From: Chryseobacterium sp. 52
GTDB taxonomy: Bacteria > Bacteroidota > Bacteroidia > Flavobacteriales > Weeksellaceae
Reading direction: 5' to 3'
Assembly: GCF_002754245.1 (NCBI RefSeq)
Contig: NZ_PEEX01000001.1
Location: forward strand, 4,258,001-4,322,000
Length of the DNA: 64,000 bases
In this document: piece by piece, positions 9,637 to 17,545 of the stretch
Layout of the letters: each line of letters begins with the position of its first letter
Position numbering within the stretch: position 1 is the stretch's first letter
Notes under the pieces: generated by a model
Told to the model about the DNA's origin: nothing
What the model saw: the letters and a program-made list of their open reading frames with translations, nothing else
The model's database searches: none
Made by a program: the position numbers and the translations under genes

Positions 9637-10875
9637 ATGAAAATTTTCAAGTTTGGTGGAGCATCTGTGAAAGATGCCGAAAGTGTAAAAAATGTGTCCA
9701 TGGTTTTGCAAAGCCAGGGATTTGCTAAGTGTTTGCTGGTTATTTCAGCAATGGGCAAGACGACGAATGAATTGGAAAAGGTTGTAGAACTTTATTTCAA
9801 GAAGGATAACTATCAAACTGAGATTGAAAAGATAAAACGAAAACACATTGAAATTTCGGAAGGTCTGTTTCCTGAAAACCACGCCGTTTTTGCAGAGATC
9901 AATGTATTTTTTGATGATATCGATTCTTTTTTACGAAGAAACAAATCGCCTAATTACAGCTTCGTTTATGACCAGGTGGTAAGCTGCGGGGAAATGATTT
10001 CTACGAAAATCCTAAGTGAATATCTGAATGAAATTCAGTTTACAAACCAGTGGCTGGATGCCAGAGATTATATCAAAACTGATAATTCTTATAGAGAAGG
10101 CACGGTAGACTGGGCAAAAACAGAAGAATTTATTTCCACTTTAAATACTGAGATCTGCTATGTAACTCAGGGTTTCATAGGTTCTGACGACAATAATTTT
10201 ACGGTAACTTTAGGAAGAGAGGGTTCTGACTACTCTGCTGCTATTTTCGCATACTGTCTGGATGCAGAAGCTATGACCATCTGGAAAGATGTTCCGGGAG
10301 TCATGACGGGAGATCCGAGAAAATTTAATGATGTTTCTCTTCTTTCTAATATTTCGTATGAAGAAGCAATTGAACTGGCGTATTACGGTGCCAGTGTTAT
10401 TCACCCGAAAACATTACAGCCGCTACAGCAGAAAGCAATCCCTTTCTATGTAAAATCTTTTGTAGATCCTACTAAAGAAGGAACCAAAGTGGGAGCTTCA
10501 GACAAGAACCAACATGAAGAATCTTACATTTTAAAAGAGAATCAGGTTCTTTTAAAGATTTCTACCAGAGACTTCTCATTCATTGCAGAAGACCATATGA
10601 GCCTTATTTTCGGATATCTTTCCAAATATAAGATCAAAGTATCTCTGATGCAGAATTCTGCCATTTCACTGGCCCTATGTCTGGAAGACAAATTTGACCA
10701 GGTTGATGAGCTTAATGATGAACTTCAAAAAATATTTAAAACCAAAGCTGTTAAAAATGTATCTTTATTCACAGTAAGAAATGCGAAGATGGATCATATT
10801 GATAAATTTTACCAGGAAAAAAATGTATTATTGGAACAGATTTCTAAAAATACAGTCCAAATGGTAACACAATAA
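9637..10875 (+). CDS. lysC: Aspartate kinase (monofunctional)
   Basis: The 412-residue enzyme phosphorylates aspartate, the entry step to lysine, threonine, methionine and diaminopimelate. The amino-acid-kinase domain starts with MKIFKFGGASV, includes VSCGEMIS and FTVTLGREGSDYSAA, and shows the VFP-type WKDVPGVMTGDPR segment. The C-terminal 120 residues have the length and position of an ACT regulatory region. It is not fused to homoserine dehydrogenase. The acyltransferase gene follows after 22 bases on the same strand, so the two are probably co-transcribed although no metabolic link is evident. Confidence 0.93.
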   Translation: MKIFKFGGASVKDAESVKNVSMVLQSQGFAKCLLVISAMGKTTNELEKVVELYFKKDNYQTEIEKIKRKHIEISEGLFPENHAVFAEINVFFDDIDSFLRRNKSPNYSFVYDQVVSCGEMISTKILSEYLNEIQFTNQWLDARDYIKTDNSYREGTVDWAKTEEFISTLNTEICYVTQGFIGSDDNNFTVTLGREGSDYSAAIFAYCLDAEAMTIWKDVPGVMTGDPRKFNDVSLLSNISYEEAIELAYYGASVIHPKTLQPLQQKAIPFYVKSFVDPTKEGTKVGASDKNQHEESYILKENQVLLKISTRDFSFIAEDHMSLIFGYLSKYKIKVSLMQNSAISLALCLEDKFDQVDELNDELQKIFKTKAVKNVSLFTVRNAKMDHIDKFYQEKNVLLEQISKNTVQMVTQ

Positions 10876-10897
10876 TTTTAACTGCGACTAAACACAT

Positions 10898-12739
10898 ATG
10901 AGTTTAATTTCGAAAAACGATCTTATCACAGCTTCCGGCTTAAGCAAACTCGGGTTCCTGAAGAACCCGGTAGCTTCTGCCGTGATGAGCATTGCCAAAA
11001 TAAATGAAGTTAATAGATTATACGATAAATTAAAAAACAAGGAAGGCAAAGACTTTTTCGACTCATTTGTAAGAGAAAGAAACTTAAGCTATGTTGCTTT
11101 TGAAGAAGATCTGGCAAAAGTTCCGAAAACGGGGCCGTTTATTCTGGTTTCAAACCATCCGCTGGGTGCTATTGACGGAATTTTAATGTGCAAGATCCTA
11201 TCTGAGGTACGTCCGGATTTTAAAGTCATGGGTAATTTCCTGCTGGAAAAGATCAAGCCTATGGAACCGTACGTAATCTCTGTTAACCCTTTTGAAAACA
11301 GAAAAGACGCTTACAGCAGTACTTCCGGAATGCGTGAAACACTGAAACACCTTCAGAACGGAGGCTGCGTAGGTATTTTCCCGGCTGGAGAAGTATCCAA
11401 TAAAAATAATCCTTACGGAGAAATTCTTGACAGAGAATGGGAAAAACCAGCCCTTAAACTGATCAGAATGGCTAAAGTACCCGTAGTTCCTTTGTATTTT
11501 CACGCTAAAAACAGCCGCCTGTTTTATCAGGTAGCAAAACTTCATCCAAGCTTGCAGACTTTGATGCTTCCTGCCGAAATGATGAATGACAGGGAAAAAC
11601 CGATCAGAATCAGGATAGGAAAGCAAATCACGGTAAAGGCAATGGATGAGATGGAAACCATTGAAGAACTGGGTGAATTCCTGAAGCGTAAGGTCTATAT
11701 GATGAAATCTTACTACGAGAAGAGGAAATCACTGGCGCAGAGTATCAATCTTAAAAACTTAACGGTAAAATTCCCACTGTTAAAAGAGGAAAACATTGTT
11801 CAGAATATCATTGACGAAACTCCTAAAGAAGACATTCTTAAAGATATCAGCAAACTGAAAGGCACCGATAAAATGCTGTTCAGTAACGGAAATTATGAGA
11901 TCTATTTCACAACTTACGAGGAAATTCCTTCTGTGATGAGAGAAATCGGGCGTCAGAGGGAACTCACTTTCCGTGCTGTAGGGGAAGGAAGCAATCTTCC
12001 GTTCGACCTTGACGAATATGATAAGCATTATCACCATCTTTTCCTTTGGGACAGCAGTGCAGAAAAACTTGCAGGGGCTTACAGAATGGCCTTGGGTAAG
12101 GAGGTAATGAAGAAATACGGCATCAAAGGGTTCTATACAAGCTCTTTATTTGAGTTTGAACAGGACATCCATCCTTTTTTCAAGAAAGTGATTGAAATGG
12201 GCCGTGCTTACATCTGTGAGGAGTATCAGCAGAAGCCACTTCCTCTTTTCCTTTTATGGAGAGGTATCGTGCATGTATGCTTAAGAAATTCTGACCATAA
12301 ATTTTTAATGGGTGGGGTAAGTATTTCCAATAAATTTTCTGAATTTTCCAAGTCTCTGATGATTGAATTCATGCGTTCGAACTATTTCGATTCAGCGGTG
12401 GCACAATACATCACACCAAGAAATGAATATAAAGTAAAGCTTCGTGACAGGGATAAGAATATCTTTTTCGAAGAAATGGAGTCTGACCTGAATAAGCTGG
12501 ACAAGATTATTGATGATCTTGAACCTGAATTACGACTGCCTGTGCTGATCAAGAAATATATTAAACAGAATGCTAAAGTAATTGCTTTCAATGTTGACCC
12601 GAATTTCAATGATGCCATAGACGGACTGATGTATATCCGGATCAGTGATCTTCCGGAAAGTACGATAAAGCCTGTATTGGAGGAGATGAGCGACCATATC
12701 AGAAAAGAACAGGAAAATAATTCGGCTGAAAATCAGTAA
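10898..12739 (+). CDS. olsF: Bifunctional acyltransferase, OlsF-like ornithine-lipid synthase
   Basis: The 613-residue protein fuses two acyltransferases. Residues about 75-290 are PlsC-like, with the substrate motif SNHPLGAID (His87, Asp93) and the phosphate-binding equivalent GIFPAGE (159-165). Residues about 320-540 are a GNAT-type N-acyltransferase of the OlsB/hemolysin group (AGAYRMALG, then FYTSSLFEFE and EMGRAYICEEYQ). OlsF proteins of this architecture, described from Serratia, make ornithine lipid alone: the C-terminal part N-acylates ornithine and the N-terminal part O-acylates the product. The motif comparison supports this, but a related aminolipid is possible. No signal peptide; it should act at the inner face of the inner membrane. 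Confidence 0.75.
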   Translation: MSLISKNDLITASGLSKLGFLKNPVASAVMSIAKINEVNRLYDKLKNKEGKDFFDSFVRERNLSYVAFEEDLAKVPKTGPFILVSNHPLGAIDGILMCKILSEVRPDFKVMGNFLLEKIKPMEPYVISVNPFENRKDAYSSTSGMRETLKHLQNGGCVGIFPAGEVSNKNNPYGEILDREWEKPALKLIRMAKVPVVPLYFHAKNSRLFYQVAKLHPSLQTLMLPAEMMNDREKPIRIRIGKQITVKAMDEMETIEELGEFLKRKVYMMKSYYEKRKSLAQSINLKNLTVKFPLLKEENIVQNIIDETPKEDILKDISKLKGTDKMLFSNGNYEIYFTTYEEIPSVMREIGRQRELTFRAVGEGSNLPFDLDEYDKHYHHLFLWDSSAEKLAGAYRMALGKEVMKKYGIKGFYTSSLFEFEQDIHPFFKKVIEMGRAYICEEYQQKPLPLFLLWRGIVHVCLRNSDHKFLMGGVSISNKFSEFSKSLMIEFMRSNYFDSAVAQYITPRNEYKVKLRDRDKNIFFEEMESDLNKLDKIIDDLEPELRLPVLIKKYIKQNAKVIAFNVDPNFNDAIDGLMYIRISDLPESTIKPVLEEMSDHIRKEQENNSAENQ

Positions 12740-12774
12740 GTTTTATTTTTATTGAAAAAAAGTACGGTTAATAC

Positions 12775-12805
12775 TTGCTTCATATAAGAAAACTTACTAC
12801 TTTTG
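12775..12805 (+). promoter_or_regulatory. Promoter of tRNA-Phe copy 1
   Basis: TTG at 12775-12777, a 20-base spacer, and TACTTTTG at 12798-12805 make a full Bacteroidota -33/-7 promoter. The tRNA begins 41 bases after the -7 box. The same layout precedes copy 2. Confidence 0.7.
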
Positions 12806-12846
12806 CATCACTTTAAAACAACGAAGTAAGTCAACAAAAATATAAT

Positions 12847-12919
12847 GGTTTCTTAGCTCAGTTGGTAGAGCAATGGATTGAAAATCCATGTGTCCCTGGT
12901 TCGATTCCTGGAGAAACCA
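12847..12919 (+). tRNA. tRNA-Phe (GAA), copy 1
   Basis: The 73-base sequence folds as a cloverleaf: acceptor GGTTTCT/AGAAACC with discriminator A, D-arm GCTCAGTTGGTAGAGC, anticodon stem ATGGA/TCCAT around loop TTGAAAA with anticodon GAA, and T-arm CCTGG TTCGATT CCTGG. CCA is not encoded. It is identical to the copy at 13382-13454. Confidence 0.96.
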
Positions 12920-12923
12920 CTTT

Positions 12924-12952
12924 AAAACCTCTAATTTATTTAGAGGTTTTTT
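12924..12952 (+). terminator. Terminator of tRNA-Phe copy 1
   Basis: AAACCTCTAA and TTAGAGGTTT form a hairpin followed by a run of T, beginning 5 bases after the tRNA. Confidence 0.8.
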
Positions 12953-13324
12953 TGTGCTTATAAAATCCGAAAATTCTTCAGCAACAAAAGATGTTTTTAA
13001 CTACAAAACGTACAAGTTCCTTGAACGGTGTCCTGAAAATGGAAACACAAAGGAGGTTTTAAGCGAAACCAACTAATTGAAATAAAAAACCGGGATTAGA
13101 TTCATATCATTAAGATGCCGGATTTACAGAATGATGCCTGACATGGAAAATAGACCGGAAATCAATCTCTGTTTTCATATCAATTTAAAATAGACAGAGA
13201 AACTCACAAGAAAAGCAAAACAGGCTATAATCATTAACAGCATTGATTTTTAAGCAAATACATCCCTATTTTAAAAGCCAAATAAATACCTTCAAAAAAT
13301 ACTTTTAAAATTAATAGTAAAAAC

Positions 13325-13355
13325 TTGCGCGGTATTGGAAAAAGTTCTATTTTTG
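13325..13355 (+). promoter_or_regulatory. Promoter of tRNA-Phe copy 2
   Basis: TTG at 13325-13327, a 20-base spacer and TATTTTTG at 13348-13355. The spacer length equals that of copy 1 although the spacer sequences differ, which supports both calls. Confidence 0.7.
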
Positions 13356-13381
13356 CACCCACATTAAACAACAAACCAAAT

Positions 13382-13454
13382 GGTTTCTTAGCTCAGTTGG
13401 TAGAGCAATGGATTGAAAATCCATGTGTCCCTGGTTCGATTCCTGGAGAAACCA
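13382..13454 (+). tRNA. tRNA-Phe (GAA), copy 2
   Basis: Identical over all 73 bases to the copy at 12847-12919, with the GAA anticodon. A terminator hairpin AAACCGCC / GGCGGTTT follows at once. The last 10 bases of this tRNA and its terminator are repeated at 15628-15667. Confidence 0.96.
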
Positions 13455-13486
13455 CAAACCGCCTTAATAAAGGCGGTTTTTTTATT
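13445..13486 (+). repeat. tRNA-Phe 3' end plus terminator, repeat unit A (attL-like)
   Basis: These 42 bases comprise the tRNA 3' end (GGAGAAACCA), the hairpin AAACCGCC-ttaataaa-GGCGGTTT and a T run. They match 15628-15667 with only two one-base gaps and one substitution. The hairpin is also the terminator of this tRNA gene. Confidence 0.75.
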
Positions 13487-13751
13487 AACTATAACCGAAA
13501 GCTGATAGAATTCTTTCCAGAATTTATTTCCCTTATCATTTCCTACAAAAAAAGTGGCCTCTTCTCTTCCGGAATTACAATCATTTTGATTTTCCGAGCT
13601 TCTTTTTAATCAAATCTTCAATAAGAATGATTTCCAAAGACATTATACAGAGTGTTATAATAAGCAAATCTGGTCCAACAAAAAATACTACCTCACAGAG
13701 AAGCAGTATTGTATAATTTAGGGACTGGTTTGTTATGTTAAATCAGCCACT
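13487..13751. other. Non-coding, possibly decayed DNA downstream of tRNA-Phe copy 2
   Basis: No gene is supported. Short minus-strand frames with several stops occur but resemble nothing I can name firmly. A weak hairpin at 13683-13710 (AATACT / AGTATT) faces the decayed minus-strand gene at 13752-14147. Confidence 0.4.
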
Positions 13752-14147
13752 TTACTTAATCAACCACATGGCTGCATTGGTGTCATCACCACCCGGATAC
13801 TGTTTGCTGATGGCGTTATTAAGATTGGTATTGTTATTGTTAATTTCAGATGCCGGATACATCCATCTTCATATTCAGATTGGAAAGTTCCGTATTGGCC
13901 AATGCCAATTCAGTAAGTACATTTTTGTAAATATCTTTCTGATCATCATATTTTGGATAAAAATTATTTGTATTTATCGCCTCACTGTAAGGAATATCAC
14001 CAAATGTTTCGGATAATGAGATAAAACCTCATCAATCTTTTTTTCGTGCGTCGTTAAGGTATCAGCAACATCAATTTTCTGTACATTTTGACCATAGACT
14101 TCTAAACCTGTGACTAATCCCAGGCCAATTAAAAGGTGTAATTTCAT
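13752..14147 (-). pseudogene. Decayed SusD/RagB-type nutrient-binding protein gene
   Basis: Three minus-strand frames can be read in order. From 14147: a signal-like MKLHLLIGLGLVTGLEVYGQ and about 27 more residues. Then, in another frame near 14007-13860: FGDIPYSEAINTNNFYPKYD followed by DQKDIYKNVLTELALANTEL, the classic central SusD segment. Then, in a third frame to the stop at 13752: YPASEINNNNTNLNNAI and a short GGDD-W end, the classic SusD C-terminus. An intact SusD has about 500 residues; only about 130 codons remain, so large internal deletions and frameshifts have destroyed it. The signal peptide has no lipobox cysteine, so the N-terminal piece may come from a different secreted protein. 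Confidence 0.75.
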
Positions 14148-14158
14148 AAGTAGATTCC

Positions 14159-15415
14159 TTATTTAGTATGTTTAGTAATCCAGGTATTCAGAAAACCTTC
14201 TTTGGTTTTCAGGACGACCTTATAGATATCCGAATGATCCGTTTTTAGTTTAGACGTAAACTTACCTGTGCTGAGATTTGCTTTCCCCACCAACTGATAA
14301 GAATCTGTCCCTCCGTTTTTGAAGTTATTCGTATCGGTGATATATACTTCCGCCAATTCCGTAGAAGGATTTGCCGTTTTCCAGGTAACTTCAAGGATTT
14401 TATCGGGTGATAAAGAGACTTTCAGCTGATAAGCTGTTCTATTTTTAAGTAAATCAATTCCATCTATTTCCTGCCGAACTGCTACAGGTACTTTAATACC
14501 CATAAAATCTGTAATCGTGGGCAGGATGTCTGTAATCGCTACACGGTTATTCTTTGCATAGGTGTTAAGGGTTGGTTTATTGATTGCAATCCAGGTATTA
14601 CGTTCTCTGTCACTTTGTCCGCCGTGTCCTTTTCCGTTGCTTGCAGATCTTCCATGATCGGTAGTTACCACAAACAACCAGTCTTCACCATGTTTAGCTT
14701 CACGTTCCTTAACGGCATCATATATCTTTCCGATCAACCGGTCTTCATAAGAAATTGCTTTATACAAGATATCACCATTTCCATGACGATGTCCCATATC
14801 ATCAGTAAACTCCAAATATATCCAAGACATATCCGGTGCATTCTGGCTGATATAGCTTGCTGCTTTATTGACTACCACGCTATCGATCTTACGGATATAT
14901 TGGCTTTGTGTATCATGAGGGAAGTTCACAGTGTCCTTCTCCATTCCGTCATAAGAAAAATCCATTTTTATTTTTCCTGTAGCATCCAGATTCTCACCGA
15001 TCAGCTTGGTACGGTTATCTTCCCATGTAGAAAATACAGCAGTCTTCTTGTTCGGAAACTGATTTTTAAAAAGCCTGAATACGGTAGGATAACTATAATT
15101 AGGGGCTTTAATATCGTTACCAAAAACATTGTGCTTGTTTACCCATGTACCTGTCAGTAAACTATTATAACCTACTGCAGAAATGGTAGGTGTTTCACTG
15201 TAGCCACCTTTCTCTCCTCCTACGTAAGCTTGCAGTAATGCTCCGTCTTTTTTAATCCTGTTAAGATTAGGAATTTCAGCTTTGCTCAGCATATCTTCAG
15301 CGATACCATCTACAATGATAAAAACCACTTTTTTTTGTGGTGTATTTTTTTGTGCGAAAACATTGTAGCTAAGAAAAGAAATAAGAATAAGTAAGTAATT
15401 TTTCAGAGACTTCAT
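14159..15415 (-). CDS. Secreted alkaline-phosphatase-family enzyme / phosphodiesterase
   Basis: The 418-residue protein starts with a signal peptide (MKSLKNYLLILISFLSYNVF, then AQ). Alkaline-phosphatase-superfamily metal sites are visible: VDGI (Asp36), DDMGHRHG, and TTDHGRSA with GHGG. The nucleophile segment reads TISAVGYNSLLTG, where Ser79 sits nine residues before the TG, as in PhoA. It should release phosphate from esters or nucleotides in the periplasm or at the surface. About 80 C-terminal residues form an extra domain I cannot name. A longer start at 15472 would bury the signal peptide and is rejected. It lies just upstream of the decayed SusD gene, possibly its former partner. Confidence 0.8.
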   Translation of the reverse strand: MKSLKNYLLILISFLSYNVFAQKNTPQKKVVFIIVDGIAEDMLSKAEIPNLNRIKKDGALLQAYVGGEKGGYSETPTISAVGYNSLLTGTWVNKHNVFGNDIKAPNYSYPTVFRLFKNQFPNKKTAVFSTWEDNRTKLIGENLDATGKIKMDFSYDGMEKDTVNFPHDTQSQYIRKIDSVVVNKAASYISQNAPDMSWIYLEFTDDMGHRHGNGDILYKAISYEDRLIGKIYDAVKEREAKHGEDWLFVVTTDHGRSASNGKGHGGQSDRERNTWIAINKPTLNTYAKNNRVAITDILPTITDFMGIKVPVAVRQEIDGIDLLKNRTAYQLKVSLSPDKILEVTWKTANPSTELAEVYITDTNNFKNGGTDSYQLVGKANLSTGKFTSKLKTDHSDIYKVVLKTKEGFLNTWITKHTK

Positions 15416-15627
15416 TTGCCATTTTTTATGCCGACAAAATTCCACAAAAAAACAGGTACAGCCTTTTAACAAGACGTCAACAATATATTAAGTTTAATTA
15501 AACCTGTGACTTACGTATGAGAACAGATATAAATCTTTAAAAGCCTTAAATTTCCTTGTCTTTTATTTATAGAAATTAATATATAACTATTTATTAAACA
15601 TCATTTTGATTTATTCTGTAGGGTTTT

Positions 15628-15667
15628 GGAGAAACACAAACCGCCCTAATAAAGGCGGTTTTTTATT
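15628..15667 (+). repeat. tRNA-Phe 3' end plus terminator, repeat unit B (attR-like)
   Basis: These 40 bases copy the unit at 13445-13486: GGAGAAAcACAAACCGCC, then TAATAAAGGCGG and a T run. There is no tRNA body in front of it. It sits in the gap between the minus-strand phosphatase and outer-membrane genes, and may act as a terminator, but its origin is most simply a duplicated integration target. Confidence 0.72.
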
Positions 15668-15686
15668 GGAGCATATTAATTTAATT

Positions 15687-16355
15687 CTACAGCTTATAAT
15701 TATATCCAATCTGAACATAAAAAGGAAGCAACGGTTTCGTCTTAAAATCCTGCGAGACAATGTTCCCTAACTTTACATACATATCCTGCCGTGAAAAAGT
15801 GTATCCAGCCTGTATGCCGTAGTAAAAATTACCGCCTGTAGCCGGCTCATACCATCCGTTCTTCACATCAGGATATATTTCTTTATAATGTTCAGTGTGT
15901 CTGAAATGGGTAACAATCGCTTTATCAAAACCAACTTCCACTCCACCGAACCATTTAGGTCTGTAATATCCTACAATACCTGTCATATCAAGGCCGAAAT
16001 TGGCTATTGCTGCATTTTCATTTTCGAACCGTCTGAAAACTCCCTGAACGATGGTAGAAAACTGAAAATCCGAAACCTTGACCCATCTTACATTGGCTCC
16101 TGCCTTTACTTTAAAATCATCCAGCAGATTATTTCCTGATGGAACGGAAAACCCGGCACCAACAGTCATTGGGAACAGCTTATTATTCAATTTATAGCCA
16201 TATCCAAGGCCGAATACCACACCATATTCCGCTCCGATATTAGCATTAAGGATATGCTTTTCTTTACTGGCAGAACCCCAGTTTATCGTCTGTGCATTAA
16301 CAGTATTCAAGATCAGCAGTAAAGGCAAAGCTGCTTTATATATTATATTCTTCAT
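15687..16355 (-). CDS. Outer-membrane beta-barrel-type protein, unknown function
   Basis: The 222-residue protein has a signal peptide (MKNIIYKAALPLLLILNTVN, then AQ). Alternating hydrophobic strands such as NANIGAEYGVVFGLGYGYKL and a terminal PFYVQIGYNYKL suggest a small outer-membrane beta-barrel. No enzymatic motif is seen and I do not recognise the family. It follows the lipoprotein hydrolase gene after 11 bases on the same strand, so the two are probably one transcript. Confidence 0.65.
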   Translation of the reverse strand: MKNIIYKAALPLLLILNTVNAQTINWGSASKEKHILNANIGAEYGVVFGLGYGYKLNNKLFPMTVGAGFSVPSGNNLLDDFKVKAGANVRWVKVSDFQFSTIVQGVFRRFENENAAIANFGLDMTGIVGYYRPKWFGGVEVGFDKAIVTHFRHTEHYKEIYPDVKNGWYEPATGGNFYYGIQAGYTFSRQDMYVKLGNIVSQDFKTKPLLPFYVQIGYNYKL

Positions 16356-16366
16356 TTGTATTGTAT

Positions 16367-17386
16367 TTAAAGACCCTCAATAAGATTGATTATTTTTGGT
16401 TTTGTCTGATTGTTCCACGCATTGGAGTTTGTAATGATTCCATCATGACCTACTCCCGATATTTTCACGATAGTTGGGTGATAATAACTTGAAGTGATCT
16501 TCTGCGCCCAGGAATCCGGATAGGCTTTATTTCTTTCACTGTAAAAGAATAAAACAGGTCCGCTATAATTCTGAAGCCCCTGGGAAAAATCAATATTATA
16601 CTTCTCGCCCACATCGAAAAGCGCATCCATGACCACTGCTCCGCTTCTCCAGCTCATACTCGGATCAAAAACACCTTCCCCTGTTATATCGTTTTTAGAA
16701 GCGAGCATCGACATTTTATAATCTAAGATCTCATGCTGATCTTCTTTTCCCGAAATAAACTGATCCATATAAGCCGCATCATTGAGGATCTCACTCCATA
16801 ACTTGAATGATCTGGACTCCTTCACATAGTCTTCAATGTCATTCCACTTAAGTCCGCCAGGTTCACATAAAACAAGCCCCTGAATATCATCCGGATATTT
16901 TCCGGCATACCCGGAAGCCAGTATCGCTCCCCAGGAATGCCCTAAAAGAACCACTTTCTGACCGGGATTTTTACGATAATGAGCAATGACCGCATGCAGC
17001 TCATCATACATAACGTCTGCAGCTCCGGCCCCAAGAGACGTATAAGATTTCTTCGGAAAACGCTGTGAAAGCCCGGAACCTCTCTGATCATAAAAAACAA
17101 CACGGAATCCTTCTGTAGCAAGATCTTTAGCGTTGAGTAGATAACGGTAATCTCCCCCCGGACCGCCATGAAGCGCAATCACAATGGTGCCGTTTTCAGG
17201 GCCGAAAGCTTCGGAGTGGAGCATGGCTCCGTTGGCAAATATTGAGGGCAAAGAAGAATCCTGATCCACCGTTTTGGGAACCAGATTACCGGGTCCGTCA
17301 ATTGTCCGTCCGTCCGTACAGGAAAATAATAAAGTAAGAAGGGTGAAAGCTGCTACTGCGACATTCTTTTTTTTTGAAACTGTCAT
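16367..17386 (-). CDS. Lipoprotein alpha/beta hydrolase, proline-iminopeptidase-like (S33)
   Basis: The 339-residue protein has a lipoprotein signal with lipobox LLFSC (Cys23). The hydrolase core follows S33 peptidases: HGGPGG at 73-78, YDQRGSG at about 99-105, and the nucleophile elbow GHSWG with Ser151. A C-terminal VGHDG gives the likely catalytic His. HGGPGG and DQRGSG are characteristic of prolyl aminopeptidases, but members also act on other small amides and esters, so the substrate is uncertain. It should be anchored in the periplasmic face of a membrane. First gene of a two-gene unit with the outer-membrane protein. Confidence 0.82.
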   Translation of the reverse strand: MTVSKKKNVAVAAFTLLTLLFSCTDGRTIDGPGNLVPKTVDQDSSLPSIFANGAMLHSEAFGPENGTIVIALHGGPGGDYRYLLNAKDLATEGFRVVFYDQRGSGLSQRFPKKSYTSLGAGAADVMYDELHAVIAHYRKNPGQKVVLLGHSWGAILASGYAGKYPDDIQGLVLCEPGGLKWNDIEDYVKESRSFKLWSEILNDAAYMDQFISGKEDQHEILDYKMSMLASKNDITGEGVFDPSMSWRSGAVVMDALFDVGEKYNIDFSQGLQNYSGPVLFFYSERNKAYPDSWAQKITSSYYHPTIVKISGVGHDGIITNSNAWNNQTKPKIINLIEGL

Positions 17387-17545
17387 ACTTTTTGGGTTTA
17401 AAAATGATGATGCAAAGATTCATCATTCCCAAAAGCCATTCGCCCCACCAGGAAAGTTGAGACCCATAAAAACCATCAAATAAAACATTGATTTAAAGTT
17501 ACTTATGAAACATGAAACCTTTTCCCTGTAAATTGAAACCCAGGA

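Larger units (their letters stand above)
12920..13381. other. Spacer between the two tRNA-Phe genes
   Basis: About 460 bases with a terminator at its start (12924-12952) and the promoter of the second tRNA at its end (13325-13355). No gene is supported in between. Confidence 0.5.

Noticed and set aside
12888..13076. A 62-codon frame starting inside tRNA-Phe copy 1
   Set aside because: It begins within the tRNA and crosses the terminator at 12924-12952.
13325..13609. An open frame across tRNA-Phe copy 2
   Set aside because: It runs through the tRNA and its terminator, and its residues have no family similarity.
13487..13751. Minus-strand fragments near 13500-13610 that look like a WGR-type domain
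   Set aside because: Frames are too short and stop-ridden, and the similarity (GNDKGNKFW) is too brief to support a call.
13735..14016. A 93-residue plus-strand open frame with hydrophobic stretches
   Set aside because: It is the antisense of the decayed SusD gene; the minus strand explains the sequence through recognisable family motifs.
14615..15160. A 181-residue plus-strand open frame
   Set aside because: It is antisense to the phosphatase gene and shows no domain.
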